Assembly (NCBI RefSeq): GCF_008728195.1
Contig: NZ_CP031598.1
Location: forward strand, 2,790,001 to 2,854,000
Length of the DNA stretch: 64,000 nt
Origin: Roseovarius indicus
GTDB taxonomy: Bacteria > Pseudomonadota > Alphaproteobacteria > Rhodobacterales > Rhodobacteraceae
Direction: 5' to 3'
Shown here: one piece after another, positions 48,534-59,000 of the stretch
How positions within the stretch are numbered: the first letter of the stretch is position 1
Layout of the letters: every line of letters starts with the position of its first letter
Program-made: the position numbers and the translations under genes
The notes under the pieces: model-generated
Databases searched by the model: none
The model's input: the letters and a program-made list of their open reading frames with translations, nothing else
What the model was told of the DNA's origin: nothing

Positions 48534-48974
48534 TTTTCAATTCTCGGCCGCGATCGGCCAGCCAGCCCGATTGGGCCGAAGATTGCTCTTCTGGCCCTCG
48601 GCGCGGCGGCTTTCAGCGGAACTTGTCTGGGGGCGAGTATGGACGCGTGGACCATGGCACCGGGTCTGGTACCCATGCACTTGGCCTGTTCTGGTCTCGC
48701 GCGCCTCATCGCGTTTCTTCTACTCCGGCGCCCCTCTGAGGCGCCAATTCGGGGCCGGCACGACCCGAAACAGACGGTGTGCTGGCATACGGGTGGCCCA
48801 TGCGTGGCGGGCCCAATCGGTCTGTCCAGAGGAGCGGAATTTTCTTCCTGCCAGAATCTGATACAGCGAAACTCTTGGCCTTCGGTTTCGTAAGTCGAAA
48901 GCCTTCGGTTACCCTAATGCCTTACCGGGGCGAAAGACAATGGCAAAATGCCCTGCCCCCGCCCCGGGCCACCA
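48534..48974 (-). other. Long rne leader / intergenic region
   Basis: About 440 bp between the rne start and the next gene, both on the minus strand. I see no convincing gene in it. It includes a GGCGCC/GGCGCC hairpin near 48729-48748. E. coli rne has a long autoregulatory 5' UTR cut by RNase E itself, and a similar leader is plausible here, but no shared structure could be checked. Confidence 0.4.
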
Positions 48975-50309
<1,335 letters not shown>

Positions 50310-50330
50310 CTTGTTCTTCTCCGCTGCCAA

Positions 50331-52118
50331 TTATTCTGCGGCCGGCCGTTTGGCCGTCTGCGTGTCTTCAGGTAAGATAGGAAGCTGCATCTCAAATACA
50401 GCCCCGCCCGATGCGGCGTTGCGCGCCGTCAGGCGGCCGCCCAAGTCGTTCACGATGCCCGAGGAAATGGCAAGGCCCAGCCCGACCCCCTCGCCCGGCT
50501 GCTTGGTCGTGTAGAAGGGCTCGAACAGGTTCTCGATATTCTCGATCCCGATACCGTTGTCTCGCACCGTCAGCACCGCCGTCTCGCCCGCCGCGAGCAG
50601 GATGTCGATCGCCGCGTCGGGCACGGTGCGCGTGGCGTCCAGCGCGTTGCGCAGCAGGTTGATCATCACCTGCTCGATCCGGACCCGGTCGCCCATCACC
50701 ATGACCGGCCCGTCGGGCAATGTGCGGGTGATCTTGACCTGCCGCTGGCGCAGCTGCGGCTCCATCATCGCGAGCGCGGAATTGAGCGCATCGGCCATGT
50801 TAACAGGGGCAAGTTCATCCCCGCTCTGCCGGGCATAGGACTTCAGCTGGCGGGTGATCGCGCCCATCCGTTCGATCAGGTCGTCGATCCTCTGGAACGA
50901 GGAAAGCGCCTCTTCCGGGCGGTTCCTGTTGAGCAGCAGGCGCGCCCCGGCGAGGTAGGTTTTCATCGCCGCCAGAGGCTGGTTCAGCTCGTGGCTGACC
51001 GCCGCCGACATCTCGCCCAACGCGGCCAGTTTCGAGCTTTGCGCAAGGGTCTGTTCGGCCACCGCAAGGTTTTCCTGAACCCGCTGCCGTTCGGCGATTT
51101 CCCGCTGCAACCGCATGTTCAATGCGCGAAGCTCCGCCGACTCCTGCTGGAAGACCGCCATCCGGACGGTCGCCTTGCGGTTCAGGAAATAGAAGGCCAG
51201 CGCCAGCAGGATGGCGAAGCACATGATTTCCAGCGCGAGGAAGCCGTTCACCTTTTCCCGGACGCTGGCATAGGTCGTGAAACTGGCGATCCGCCAGCCA
51301 CGGAACGCCACGCGCCCGCCCACGCGCATCACTGCCTCGCCCTGCACATAGGCATCGGGCGGCAGCGTGTTCCAGTCGGCGGTGGCCTGCAGCGCCCGCT
51401 GAATGGCGCTCGAGGGCGGCTCCTTGGCCAAAGCCTCGGCCTCTGTCAGCCCGCGCCAGCGCGGCTCGGTCGCCAGGATGATGCGGCCCTCGCTGTCGGT
51501 CACGAGCACCGCGTCGGATATCCCGGCCCAGGCGCGTTCGTACTTGCCCAGGCCCACTTCGACGAGGATCACCCCGGCCAGCCCGGCCTGTGTTTCCACC
51601 CGGCGCGAATAGAAGAAACGGAACCGGCCCGCATCGTCGCGCAAGATGTTGAAAATGTTGTCCTTCGATCGCGTCGCCTCGATAAACACCGGCGACTCGC
51701 GGTAGGATTGCCCGATCGATTCCCGGTCGGTCGACGCCACCACCCGGCCATCCTTGCCCAGAAGCGTGAGCGACGCGGCCGAAATCTCCTCGTTGAACGA
51801 GATAAGCCGTTGCGAGGATTGCGAGAAATCGGCGCTGGCCAGTGCCGAGATCAGCGTCGGATCGCGCGACAACAGTTGCGGCACGATGGCGTTCTGCCGG
51901 AGCTCGCTCAGAAGGTTACCGCTGTAGAGCACCAGCCGCAGCTCGGCCCTGTTGCGCGTCGTCTCGGTAAAGCGGTCGGTCAGCAGGCTGTTCGTCACCG
52001 CCACGGTCGACACCGCCAGAACCACAAGTACGACAAGCGCCAGCCGCGCGCGCCAGCTCAGCGTGCGCAACCGCCCCGCGGGGCGTTCCGGGGGCTCTGT
52101 GTCAGGTGACGATGCCAT
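50331..52118 (-). CDS. DctB-like sensor histidine kinase
   Basis: A 595-residue membrane kinase. Two membrane helices (about residues 25-45 and 291-313) bracket a periplasmic double-PAS sensor, followed by a coiled coil, HisKA with H376 in VSHELNQPLAAMKTYL and an HATPase domain (NLLRNALDATR, GEGVGLGLAIS). This is the DctB architecture for C4-dicarboxylates, but the ligand is not certain. It lies 21 bp upstream of its regulator on the same strand. The start at 52118 is the family-like one. Confidence 0.9.
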   Translation of the reverse strand: MASSPDTEPPERPAGRLRTLSWRARLALVVLVVLAVSTVAVTNSLLTDRFTETTRNRAELRLVLYSGNLLSELRQNAIVPQLLSRDPTLISALASADFSQSSQRLISFNEEISAASLTLLGKDGRVVASTDRESIGQSYRESPVFIEATRSKDNIFNILRDDAGRFRFFYSRRVETQAGLAGVILVEVGLGKYERAWAGISDAVLVTDSEGRIILATEPRWRGLTEAEALAKEPPSSAIQRALQATADWNTLPPDAYVQGEAVMRVGGRVAFRGWRIASFTTYASVREKVNGFLALEIMCFAILLALAFYFLNRKATVRMAVFQQESAELRALNMRLQREIAERQRVQENLAVAEQTLAQSSKLAALGEMSAAVSHELNQPLAAMKTYLAGARLLLNRNRPEEALSSFQRIDDLIERMGAITRQLKSYARQSGDELAPVNMADALNSALAMMEPQLRQRQVKITRTLPDGPVMVMGDRVRIEQVMINLLRNALDATRTVPDAAIDILLAAGETAVLTVRDNGIGIENIENLFEPFYTTKQPGEGVGLGLAISSGIVNDLGGRLTARNAASGGAVFEMQLPILPEDTQTAKRPAAE

Positions 52119-52158
52119 GGGCGTCAGAATACGCCGCCGCAGGCGACGCAACAAGGCC

Positions 52159-52827
52159 TCACGCGGTCTGCAACTGGTCGACGAGGGTGTTGAACAGGAT
52201 GCGGCCCTCGGTGTTGCCATGCACCGGGTCGGCCATCCGCTCCGGATGGGGCATCATACCGAGCACGCGGCGGTTCTCCGACAGGATGCCGGCGATGTCC
52301 TGAAGCGAACCGTTGGGGTTCTTCACATAGCGGAAGGCCACGCGGTTCTCGTCGTTCAGTTTCTTCAGCGTATCCTCGTCGGCATAGTAGTTGCCGTCGT
52401 GATGCGCGATGGGGATGGTGATCGTGTCGCCTTCGCCGTAACCCGCGGTATAGGCGCTGTCGGCCGTTTCCACTTTCAGATCAACGGCTTTGCAGACATA
52501 CTTCAGCCCGCCATTGCGCAGCAGAACGCCCGGCAGAAGTCCGGTTTCCGTCAGCACCTGGAAACCGTTGCAAATGCCCAGGACATACCCGCCCTTCTCG
52601 GCATGGGCGATCACCGACTGGCAGATCGGCGAATTCGCCGCGATGGCCCCGCAGCGCAGGTAGTCGCCAAACGAAAACCCGCCCGGCACGCCGATCACGT
52701 CGATGCCCGAGGGCAGCGACGTATCCTTGTGCCAGACCATCGACACCTTGGCACCCGCCTTCTCGAAGGCCACCGCCATGTCGCGGTCACAGTTGGAGCC
52801 GGGGAAGACGATGACGGCGGCGTGCAT
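52159..52827 (-). CDS. purQ: Phosphoribosylformylglycinamidine synthase, glutaminase subunit
   Basis: PurQ releases ammonia from glutamine for PurL in step four of purine synthesis. The 222-residue protein has the nucleophile C86 in GICNGFQ, the oxyanion region [11 protein letters not shown] and the C-terminal His/Glu pair in MMPHPER. It starts within the purS stop (ATGA), giving tight coupling. PurL itself is not in the window. Confidence 0.97.
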   Translation of the reverse strand: MHAAVIVFPGSNCDRDMAVAFEKAGAKVSMVWHKDTSLPSGIDVIGVPGGFSFGDYLRCGAIAANSPICQSVIAHAEKGGYVLGICNGFQVLTETGLLPGVLLRNGGLKYVCKAVDLKVETADSAYTAGYGEGDTITIPIAHHDGNYYADEDTLKKLNDENRVAFRYVKNPNGSLQDIAGILSENRRVLGMMPHPERMADPVHGNTEGRILFNTLVDQLQTA

Positions 52828-53066
52828 CAGGAAATCTCCACCGAATAGCTTTCGATCACCGTGTTGGCGAGCAGCTTCTCGCACATCTGGTTGACGGTTT
52901 CCTCGGCCTTGGCCTTGTCCGTCTCGGCAAGGTCGAGCTCGATCACCTTGCCCTGCCGCACGCCCTCGACCCCGTCGAAGCCCAACGACCCAAGCGCGTG
53001 GCGCACCGCCTCGCCCTGCGGGTCGAGAACCCCGGTTTTCAGCATCACATGCACACGTGCCTTCAT
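52827..53066 (-). CDS. purS: Phosphoribosylformylglycinamidine synthase subunit PurS
   Basis: PurS is the 79-residue dimer that joins PurQ and the small PurL into the FGAM synthase complex. It begins [18 protein letters not shown] and ends ESYSVEIS, typical of the family. GAGG precedes the ATG. The next gene on the same strand upstream is purC, as in many alphaproteobacteria. Confidence 0.96.
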   Translation of the reverse strand: MKARVHVMLKTGVLDPQGEAVRHALGSLGFDGVEGVRQGKVIELDLAETDKAKAEETVNQMCEKLLANTVIESYSVEIS

Positions 53067-53128
53067 GGGCCTTGCCTCTCTTCTGCTCTGTCCGGCGCCG
53101 CGGCGCCCGTGCCTATGCCCCGGGGGGC

Positions 53129-53890
53129 TCAGTTGATCAGGTGCGGCTTGGTCATCGGCGTCGATGCCTTGGGCATGACCCCCAGCCGCTTGGCCACTTC
53201 CGAATAGGCATCCGTCAGGCTGCCCAGGTCGCGGCGGAACACGTCCTTGTCGAGCTTCTGGCCGGTCTCGATGTCCCACAGCCGGCAGCTGTCGGGCGAG
53301 ATCTCGTCAGCGACGATCAGGCGCATGAAATCGCCCTCGTAGACCCGGCCGATCTCGATCTTGAAATCGATCAGCTTGATGCCGACGCCATACATCACGC
53401 CGGCGAGAAAATCGTTGACCCGCAGCGCGAGGCTCAGGATATCGTCCATGTCCTGCTGGGTGGCCCAGCCGAAGGCGGCGATATGTTCCTCGGTGACAAG
53501 CGGATCGCCCAGCTTGTCGTTCTTGAGGCAGTATTCCACGATCGGACGCGGCAGTTGCGTGCCTTCGTCCATCCCCAGCCGCTTGGCCATCGAGCCGGCG
53601 GCATAGTTGCGCACGATCACCTCGAGCGGAATGATCTCGCAGGCGCGGACCAGCTGCTCGCGCATGTTGAGCCGTTTCATGAAGTGGTTCGGGATGCCGA
53701 CATTCGTCAGTCCGGTCATGAAATACTCGCTCAGCATGTTGTTGAGCACGCCCTTGCCTTCGATCACGTCCTTCTTTTCGGCGTTGAAGGCGGTGGCGTC
53801 ATCCTTGAAGTATTGCACGATGGTGCCCGGTTCCGGCCCTTCGTACAGGGTTTTGGCCTTGCCTTCGTAGATTTTCTTGCGACGCGCCAT
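53129..53890 (-). CDS. purC: SAICAR synthetase
   Basis: PurC ligates aspartate to CAIR in purine synthesis. The 253-residue protein starts [18 protein letters not shown] and contains [14 protein letters not shown] and [19 protein letters not shown] lies eight bases before ATG 53890. The minus-strand order purC-purS-purQ makes one operon. A long open frame upstream is antisense to the zeta gene and not coding. Confidence 0.97.
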   Translation of the reverse strand: MARRKKIYEGKAKTLYEGPEPGTIVQYFKDDATAFNAEKKDVIEGKGVLNNMLSEYFMTGLTNVGIPNHFMKRLNMREQLVRACEIIPLEVIVRNYAAGSMAKRLGMDEGTQLPRPIVEYCLKNDKLGDPLVTEEHIAAFGWATQQDMDDILSLALRVNDFLAGVMYGVGIKLIDFKIEIGRVYEGDFMRLIVADEISPDSCRLWDIETGQKLDKDVFRRDLGSLTDAYSEVAKRLGVMPKASTPMTKPHLIN

Positions 53891-54075
53891 GCTGACTCCA
53901 GATACTGCAGGTGCCGGGCGACTCCCCGTCCTGCCTTTGCGCTCTCCATAAGGCATGGGGCACCCTGCCGCAAGACGCAGGCGGCAACGGGGCCGCGGCG
54001 CCCTGCCCTCTTGCGGAACGCAGCCCCTGAGGGCATACCGGGGGAAACCGAAACGCTGTGCTTGGGAGCGGCCAC

Positions 54076-54390
54076 ATGACCACATTCGACGATCGCGAAA
54101 ACGCCTTCGAAAACAAGTTCGCCCATGACGAGGAGATGAAGTTCAAGGCCGAGATGCGCCGGAACAAGCTTCTGGGCCTGTGGGCGGCAGAACTTTTGGG
54201 CAAGACCGGCGATGACGCCAATGCCTATGCCGTGGAGGTGGTGAAATCGGATTTCGAGGAAGCCGGCCACGAGGACGTCGTGCGCAAGGTCGCGGGCGAC
54301 CTTGGCGATCTCGCCGATGCCGACACCATCCGCGGCAAGATGGACGAACTGCTCAAGATCGCCAAGGACCAGGTGATGAAAGAGGCCTAA
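54076..54390 (+). CDS. F-ATPase inhibitor subunit zeta (DUF1476)
   Basis: A 104-residue helical protein beginning [20 protein letters not shown], the DUF1476 signature. In Paracoccus the homologous zeta subunit binds F1 and blocks ATP hydrolysis, acting like mitochondrial IF1 through its N-terminal segment. The gene is away from the atp operon, as usual. ATG 54076 begins the conserved block; a six-codon upstream extension is in frame. A strong terminator follows. Confidence 0.93.
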   Translation: MTTFDDRENAFENKFAHDEEMKFKAEMRRNKLLGLWAAELLGKTGDDANAYAVEVVKSDFEEAGHEDVVRKVAGDLGDLADADTIRGKMDELLKIAKDQVMKEA

Positions 54391-54412
54391 GCCCCTGATC
54401 CGAGGGTTCTTA

Positions 54413-54446
54413 GGGGCGTTTCCGTTCAAGCGGAAGCGCCCCTTTT
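54413..54446 (+). terminator. Rho-independent terminator after the zeta gene
   Basis: GGGGCGTTTCCG pairs with CGGAAGCGCCCC (one wobble) around a six-base loop, followed by TTTT. Confidence 0.88.
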
Positions 54447-54542
54447 CATTGGCCCCGGCTCAAGATCGACATGAGCGTTTTGCATTTGCGCGCAGGCGCA
54501 GAACATGACACACCAAACCGCACGCTTTTCACAGGATAACCG

Positions 54543-55568
54543 ATGACCAACGCCCTCTCCCGCATGATGGAAACCCGCGATTGGATTCTGGCCGACGGCG
54601 CCACCGGAACCAACCTTTTCAACATGGGCCTCAGCTCGGGCGACGCCCCCGAGATGTGGAACGAAGAGCATCCCGACCGCATCGAGAAGCTCTACACCAT
54701 GGCGGTGGACGCGGGCAGCGACCTGTTCCTGACCAACTCCTTCGGCGGCAACGCCTCGCGGCTCAAGCTGCACGGGGCTGAAAAGCGGGCGCGCGAGTTG
54801 TCGCGTATCTCGGCCGAGATCGGCCGCGAGGTGGCCGACCGGCGCGATCGTCCGGTCATCGTCGCCGGTTCCGTGGGGCCCACGGGCGAGATCATGGCGC
54901 CCATGGGCTCTCTCACCCACGAACTGGCCGTCGAGATCTTCCACGAACAGGCCGACGGGCTGAAGGAAGGCGGGGCTGACGTACTGTGGCTCGAGACCAT
55001 TTCGGCGCCCGAGGAATACAAGGCCGCGGCCGAGGCGTTCCGCCTGGCCGACATGCCCTGGTGCGGCACGATGAGCTTCGACACCGCCGGCCGCACGATG
55101 ATGGGCCTGACCTCGGCCGACATGGCCGACATGGTCGAGAAGCTCGACACCCCGCCGCTGGCCTATGGTGCCAATTGCGGCGTGGGCGCCTCCGACCTGA
55201 TGCGCACCGTGCTGGGCTTCGTGGCGCAGGGCACCGGGCGTCCGATCATTGCCAAGGGCAACGCGGGCATTCCCAAGTATGTCGACGGGCACATCCATTA
55301 CGACGGCACGCCGGAGCTGATGGCCGAATACGCCGTCCTGGCCCGGGATGCCGGCGCCACGATCATCGGCGGCTGCTGCGGCACCATGCCCGAGCACCTG
55401 TCGAAGATGCGCGAGGCGCTGGAGACCCGCGAGCGCGGCGAACGGCCGACGCTCGACCAGATCACCGAGGCGCTTGGCGCGTTCTCCTCGGCCGTCGACG
55501 GCACCGAAGAGGACAGCGATCAGCAATCCGCCCGCAGGGGCCGCGGCGGGCGGCGCCGCCGGGGCTGA
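54543..55568 (+). CDS. Homocysteine S-methyltransferase domain protein (split methionine synthase part)
   Basis: A 341-residue barrel with the zinc-binding cysteines: NCGVGASD around residue 220 and GGCCGT around residue 280. It is often annotated betaine-homocysteine methyltransferase. With the corrinoid protein encoded 3 kb downstream it more likely takes a methyl group from methylcobalamin, as in the split methionine synthase reported from Phaeobacter. The last 30 residues are acidic, then Arg/Gly-rich (RRGRGGRRRRG), an unusual tail. It stands alone on its transcript. Confidence 0.88.
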   Translation: MTNALSRMMETRDWILADGATGTNLFNMGLSSGDAPEMWNEEHPDRIEKLYTMAVDAGSDLFLTNSFGGNASRLKLHGAEKRARELSRISAEIGREVADRRDRPVIVAGSVGPTGEIMAPMGSLTHELAVEIFHEQADGLKEGGADVLWLETISAPEEYKAAAEAFRLADMPWCGTMSFDTAGRTMMGLTSADMADMVEKLDTPPLAYGANCGVGASDLMRTVLGFVAQGTGRPIIAKGNAGIPKYVDGHIHYDGTPELMAEYAVLARDAGATIIGGCCGTMPEHLSKMREALETRERGERPTLDQITEALGAFSSAVDGTEEDSDQQSARRGRGGRRRRG

Positions 55569-55575
55569 CAGGCCC

Positions 55576-56514
55576 TCAGAGGCCGAACACCTCTGCCATG
55601 ACCCGACGGTCTTCGCGCGCCTTTTCCACGACCCAGTCGCGGAAGGCGCGCTGGACCGGGCCGAAGCGCTGACCATCTATCCAGATGAGCTTGTGCTCGT
55701 AAGCCCCGGGGAAAACGGATCTTTGCCCGAACGGCATGATCAACGTGCCGCGCGCCAGGGAGGCGAAGATCTCGGACAGCCCGCCCAGCACCAGGCCGAC
55801 ACCGGAATGCGCCAGCCGCACGCCGCTTCCGGTGAGGGCATAGCGCGGCTGCGTCTCCTGCGAGATGTCCACCGGCACGCCCATCTCCTGTCCCCAGCGC
55901 GACCATCCGGCCCAGTCCGGGTCGGTCGTGGGCACGTCGATATGAACCAGGGGAACGCCACTGACATCCATCGCTCCCTCGCCCAGCCCGTAGCGCGCGG
56001 CGAAGTCCGGCGTGCAGACCGGCACCACACCGCTGGGCAAAAGCGGAATGCCGGCCAGATCGCCGGTGATCTCGCCCATGTAGCGAATGGCGAAATGCAG
56101 ATCCGCACCGTGCAGATCGACCACGTCCCAGGTTGTGTTCAGGATCAGGTCGATCTGACCCAACCGCGGAAAAAGGTCGGGCAGATGCCGGGGCAGCCAG
56201 GTTTCCGCAAAGGTTTGCGTGACCGAAACCGCGACGCGGTTCCCCGGCGGCTCGAACGTCAGCGCCTTCTGGGCGCGGGCCAGCGCCGTCATTGCCTCGG
56301 TCAGCCGGTCCGCCACGGCAACCAGATCCGGGGTCGGTCTGAGGCCACCGGGCGTTCGGGTGAACAGGACCCGGCCCAGACGGTCTTCAAGCCCTCGCAC
56401 CTGGGCCGTGACCGCCGCCCGCGTGACGCCGAGATCGTCTGCCGCCGCCGCGATGCCGCCGAGGCGATGCACGGCCTCGACCGCCCGCCATCCGTTGAGA
56501 TGCGAAAGCCGCAT
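55576..56514 (-). CDS. LysR-family transcriptional regulator
   Basis: A 312-residue regulator with an N-terminal helix-turn-helix (LGGIAAAADDLGVTRAAVTAQ) and a GcvA-like effector domain (HFAIRYMGEITGDL). GGGAGG lies before ATG 56514. It is divergent from the DUF4242 gene across 112 bp that contain a dyad operator, so it probably controls that gene and itself. The signal is unknown. Confidence 0.9.
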   Translation of the reverse strand: MRLSHLNGWRAVEAVHRLGGIAAAADDLGVTRAAVTAQVRGLEDRLGRVLFTRTPGGLRPTPDLVAVADRLTEAMTALARAQKALTFEPPGNRVAVSVTQTFAETWLPRHLPDLFPRLGQIDLILNTTWDVVDLHGADLHFAIRYMGEITGDLAGIPLLPSGVVPVCTPDFAARYGLGEGAMDVSGVPLVHIDVPTTDPDWAGWSRWGQEMGVPVDISQETQPRYALTGSGVRLAHSGVGLVLGGLSEIFASLARGTLIMPFGQRSVFPGAYEHKLIWIDGQRFGPVQRAFRDWVVEKAREDRRVMAEVFGL

Positions 56515-56524
56515 GACACCTCCC

Positions 56525-56541
56525 GACAAGCATTTCTTGTC
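56525..56541. promoter_or_regulatory. Dyad operator between LysR and DUF4242 genes
   Basis: GACAAG-N5-CTTGTC, a 6-bp inverted repeat typical in size of LysR-type sites, begins 10 bp upstream of the LysR start codon and 86 bp from the DUF4242 start. Confidence 0.5.
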
Positions 56542-56626
56542 AGGATAGCAGAAAGCCTGACGTGATTTCCGGAAAACTTGGGTGTTCAATCGGCAGGCGA
56601 CTAGAAATCCTGAAGGAGGACGTCAC

Positions 56627-56902
56627 ATGCAAGCCTATCTCATCGAACGCGATATTCCCGGCGTCGGGTCCATGACGTCGGAAGAGCTGTGCGGCGCGGC
56701 CGCCACTTCGAACACGGCCCTGAGCCAGCTGGCCCCGAAGGTTCAGTGGCAACATTCCTACGTGACCGGCGACAAGACCTTTTGCATCTACCTTGCCGAA
56801 GACGAGGCCGCGATCCACGAACACGCCAAGCTGAGCGGCTTCCCGGCCACCAAGGTCACCCCGATCACCGGCCGGATCGATCCGACGACCGCGAACCGCT
56901 GA
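56627..56902 (+). CDS. DUF4242 family protein
   Basis: A 91-residue ferredoxin-like protein starting MQAYLIERDIPGVGSM, with WQHSYVTGDKTFCIYLAEDE in the middle, matching the DUF4242 family. A related Streptomyces protein binds nickel; that role is not established here. AAGGAGG lies at good spacing before the ATG, a strong site. The divergent LysR gene is the likely regulator. Confidence 0.87.
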   Translation: MQAYLIERDIPGVGSMTSEELCGAAATSNTALSQLAPKVQWQHSYVTGDKTFCIYLAEDEAAIHEHAKLSGFPATKVTPITGRIDPTTANR

Positions 56903-56931
56903 GCCGGCCGCCCCTCCCGCCCGGGGCCGCG

Positions 56932-58020
56932 TCAGAACAGGTCAAGCTGTTCGGCGCGGCCCGGTACGCGAAACAGGTCGCGGCGCAGCGGCGGCAGGCG
57001 CCTGTCGAGCCCCAGCCGCCGCGCCGCCACCCGGAACCGCGCCGCGATCATCTCGGCATGGGCCCCCTCGCCCCGCATGCGCCGGCCCCATTCCGGATCG
57101 TACTCCTTGCCGCCATGCATGCCCCGCACCAGCCCCATGACCCGCGCCGCCCGGTCGGGGAAATGCGTCTCCAGCCACTCCTTGAAGAGCGGCGACACCT
57201 CCAGCGGCAGGCGCAGCATGACCCAGCTCGCGGCCTCGGCGCCCGCGTCCTTCCCGGCCTGAAGCAGCGCCTCGATCTCGTGATCGTTGATCGCCGGCAC
57301 GATGGGCGAGGTCATGATCCTGACCGAGATGCCGGCTTGGCTCAGCCGTTCCATCACCTGCAGGCGCCGCTTGGGCGACGGCGCCCGGGGTTCCATCTTG
57401 CGCGACAGGCCGGCATCGAGCGTCGTCACGGATAGCCCGACGCGCACCAGCCCGCGGGCGGCCATGTCCGACAGTATGTCGATGTCGCGTTCGATCAGCG
57501 TGCCCTTGGTCACGATCCCCACCGGGTGATTGAACTCGCTCAGCACCTGCAGGCAGTCGCGCATGATACCGTGAGCCTTTTCAATCGGTTGGTAAGGGTC
57601 GGTGTTGGTGCCGATGGCAATGGTTTCCGGGCTGTAGCGCTTGCTCGACAGCTCCTTCGCCAGCACCTCCGGCGCCTCGGGCCGCGCGACCAGCCGGGTC
57701 TCGAAATCGAGCCCCGCCGACAGGCCCAGCCACGCATGGCTCGGCCGGGCGAAACAGTAGATGCAGCCATGCTCGCACCCCCTGTACGGGTTGATCGACC
57801 GGTCGAAGGGAAGATCGGGCGAGCGGTTGTAGGTGATCATCCGGCGGGGCGTTTCTGTGCTCACCTGCGTGCGCAGCGCGGTTTCCTCCGGCGCGACATC
57901 CCAGCCGTCCTCTTCGAAAACGCGGCCGTGCCGCTCGTACCGGCCGGCCGCATTGCTCTGCGCCCCGCGCCCGGCGCGCCTGAGTCTCGGGTCAACTGTA
58001 TCCGACATGCTGTCATCCAT
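56932..58020 (-). CDS. Radical SAM protein, PA0069 family
   Basis: A 362-residue radical SAM enzyme with the [4Fe-4S] motif at C82, C86 and C89 (GCEHGCIYCF), a TNTDPYQPIE segment and the C-terminal LPPLRRDLFRVPGRAEQLDLF. The family resembles spore photoproduct lyase-like proteins, but its reaction is unknown. The start at 58020 (MDDSMSD) was chosen; the ATG at 58008 is possible. It is convergent with the DUF4242 gene and divergent from the corrinoid-protein gene. Confidence 0.88.
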   Translation of the reverse strand: MDDSMSDTVDPRLRRAGRGAQSNAAGRYERHGRVFEEDGWDVAPEETALRTQVSTETPRRMITYNRSPDLPFDRSINPYRGCEHGCIYCFARPSHAWLGLSAGLDFETRLVARPEAPEVLAKELSSKRYSPETIAIGTNTDPYQPIEKAHGIMRDCLQVLSEFNHPVGIVTKGTLIERDIDILSDMAARGLVRVGLSVTTLDAGLSRKMEPRAPSPKRRLQVMERLSQAGISVRIMTSPIVPAINDHEIEALLQAGKDAGAEAASWVMLRLPLEVSPLFKEWLETHFPDRAARVMGLVRGMHGGKEYDPEWGRRMRGEGAHAEMIAARFRVAARRLGLDRRLPPLRRDLFRVPGRAEQLDLF

Positions 58021-58226
58021 ACCCCATAAATGGAACATTAAGAGAACATTTGCAATAAACCCATGCACGACAGCGGGTTCATCCGGCGACTCGGCAGGCG
58101 AAATCGCGTGATACGTCGGAAGCGATGCGGCCAATGTCGTAATTCGGAAAGTGCGCCTGCGGCAAATTGACGATAGGTTCGCCACAACCCCACGCGCGCG
58201 GCGCACCGGAATGCAAGGAAATGCTC

Positions 58227-58931
58227 ATGTCCGATGAAGAAGACGACATCATCCTTTCGGAACTGGACGACGAAGAACTTGTCCAGCAGATGTTCGACGA
58301 CCTCTATGATGGTCTGAAGGAAGAGATCGAGGAAGGGGTCAACATTCTTCTCGAGCGCGGCTGGCAGCCCTACCAGGTGCTGACCGAGGCGCTGGTCGGC
58401 GGCATGACCATCGTCGGCAAGGATTTCCGCGACGGTATCCTGTTCGTGCCCGAGGTGCTTCTGGCGGCCAACGCGATGAAGGGCGGCATGGCCATCCTCA
58501 AGCCGCTGCTGGCCGAAACCGGCGCACCCCGCGTCGGCAAGATGGTCATCGGCACCGTCAAGGGCGACATCCACGACATCGGCAAGAACCTCGTCTCGAT
58601 GATGATGGAAGGTGCCGGCTTCGAAGTGGTCGACCTCGGGATCAACAACCCGGTCGAGAACTATCTCGAAGCGCTGGAAACCGAGCAGCCCGACATTCTC
58701 GGCATGTCGGCCCTGCTGACCACCACCATGCCCTACATGAAGGTCGTGATCGACACGATGGTGGAACAGGGCGTGCGCGATGATTACATCGTGCTCGTGG
58801 GCGGCGCGCCGCTGAACGAGGAATTCGGCAAGGCGATCGGCGCCGACGCCTATTGCCGTGACGCGGCCGTGGCGGTGGAAACCGCCAAGACCTTCGTCAG
58901 CCGCAAGCACAACCAGGGCGCCACGGGCTGA
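58227..58931 (+). CDS. Corrinoid (B12-binding) methyltransferase protein
   Basis: A 234-residue protein with a helical cap (residues 20-95) and a B12-binding Rossmann domain: the DxHxxG motif supplies cobalamin-ligating H116 in KGDIHDIGKN, with later SALLTTTMPYM and GGAPLN. It is the MetH-like, MtbC-type module carrying the methyl group. AAGGA precedes ATG 58227 at eight bases. The homocysteine methyltransferase domain upstream and the DUF1638 protein downstream are likely partners. Confidence 0.93.
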   Translation: MSDEEDDIILSELDDEELVQQMFDDLYDGLKEEIEEGVNILLERGWQPYQVLTEALVGGMTIVGKDFRDGILFVPEVLLAANAMKGGMAILKPLLAETGAPRVGKMVIGTVKGDIHDIGKNLVSMMMEGAGFEVVDLGINNPVENYLEALETEQPDILGMSALLTTTMPYMKVVIDTMVEQGVRDDYIVLVGGAPLNEEFGKAIGADAYCRDAAVAVETAKTFVSRKHNQGATG

Positions 58932-58954
58932 ACCGCCGCCTGATCGGTATTCGG

Positions 58955-58986
58955 AACGGCCCGCCTGACTGTGCGGGCCGTTTCTT
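58955..58986 (+). terminator. Hairpin between corrinoid and DUF1638 genes
   Basis: AACGGCCCGC pairs with GCGGGCCGTT around an eight-base loop, followed by TCTTG, only a weak T-tract. It may partly terminate or stabilise the upstream mRNA; the DUF1638 gene starts 15 bp later. Confidence 0.6.
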
Positions 58987-59000
58987 GTTGGGATGACGTG

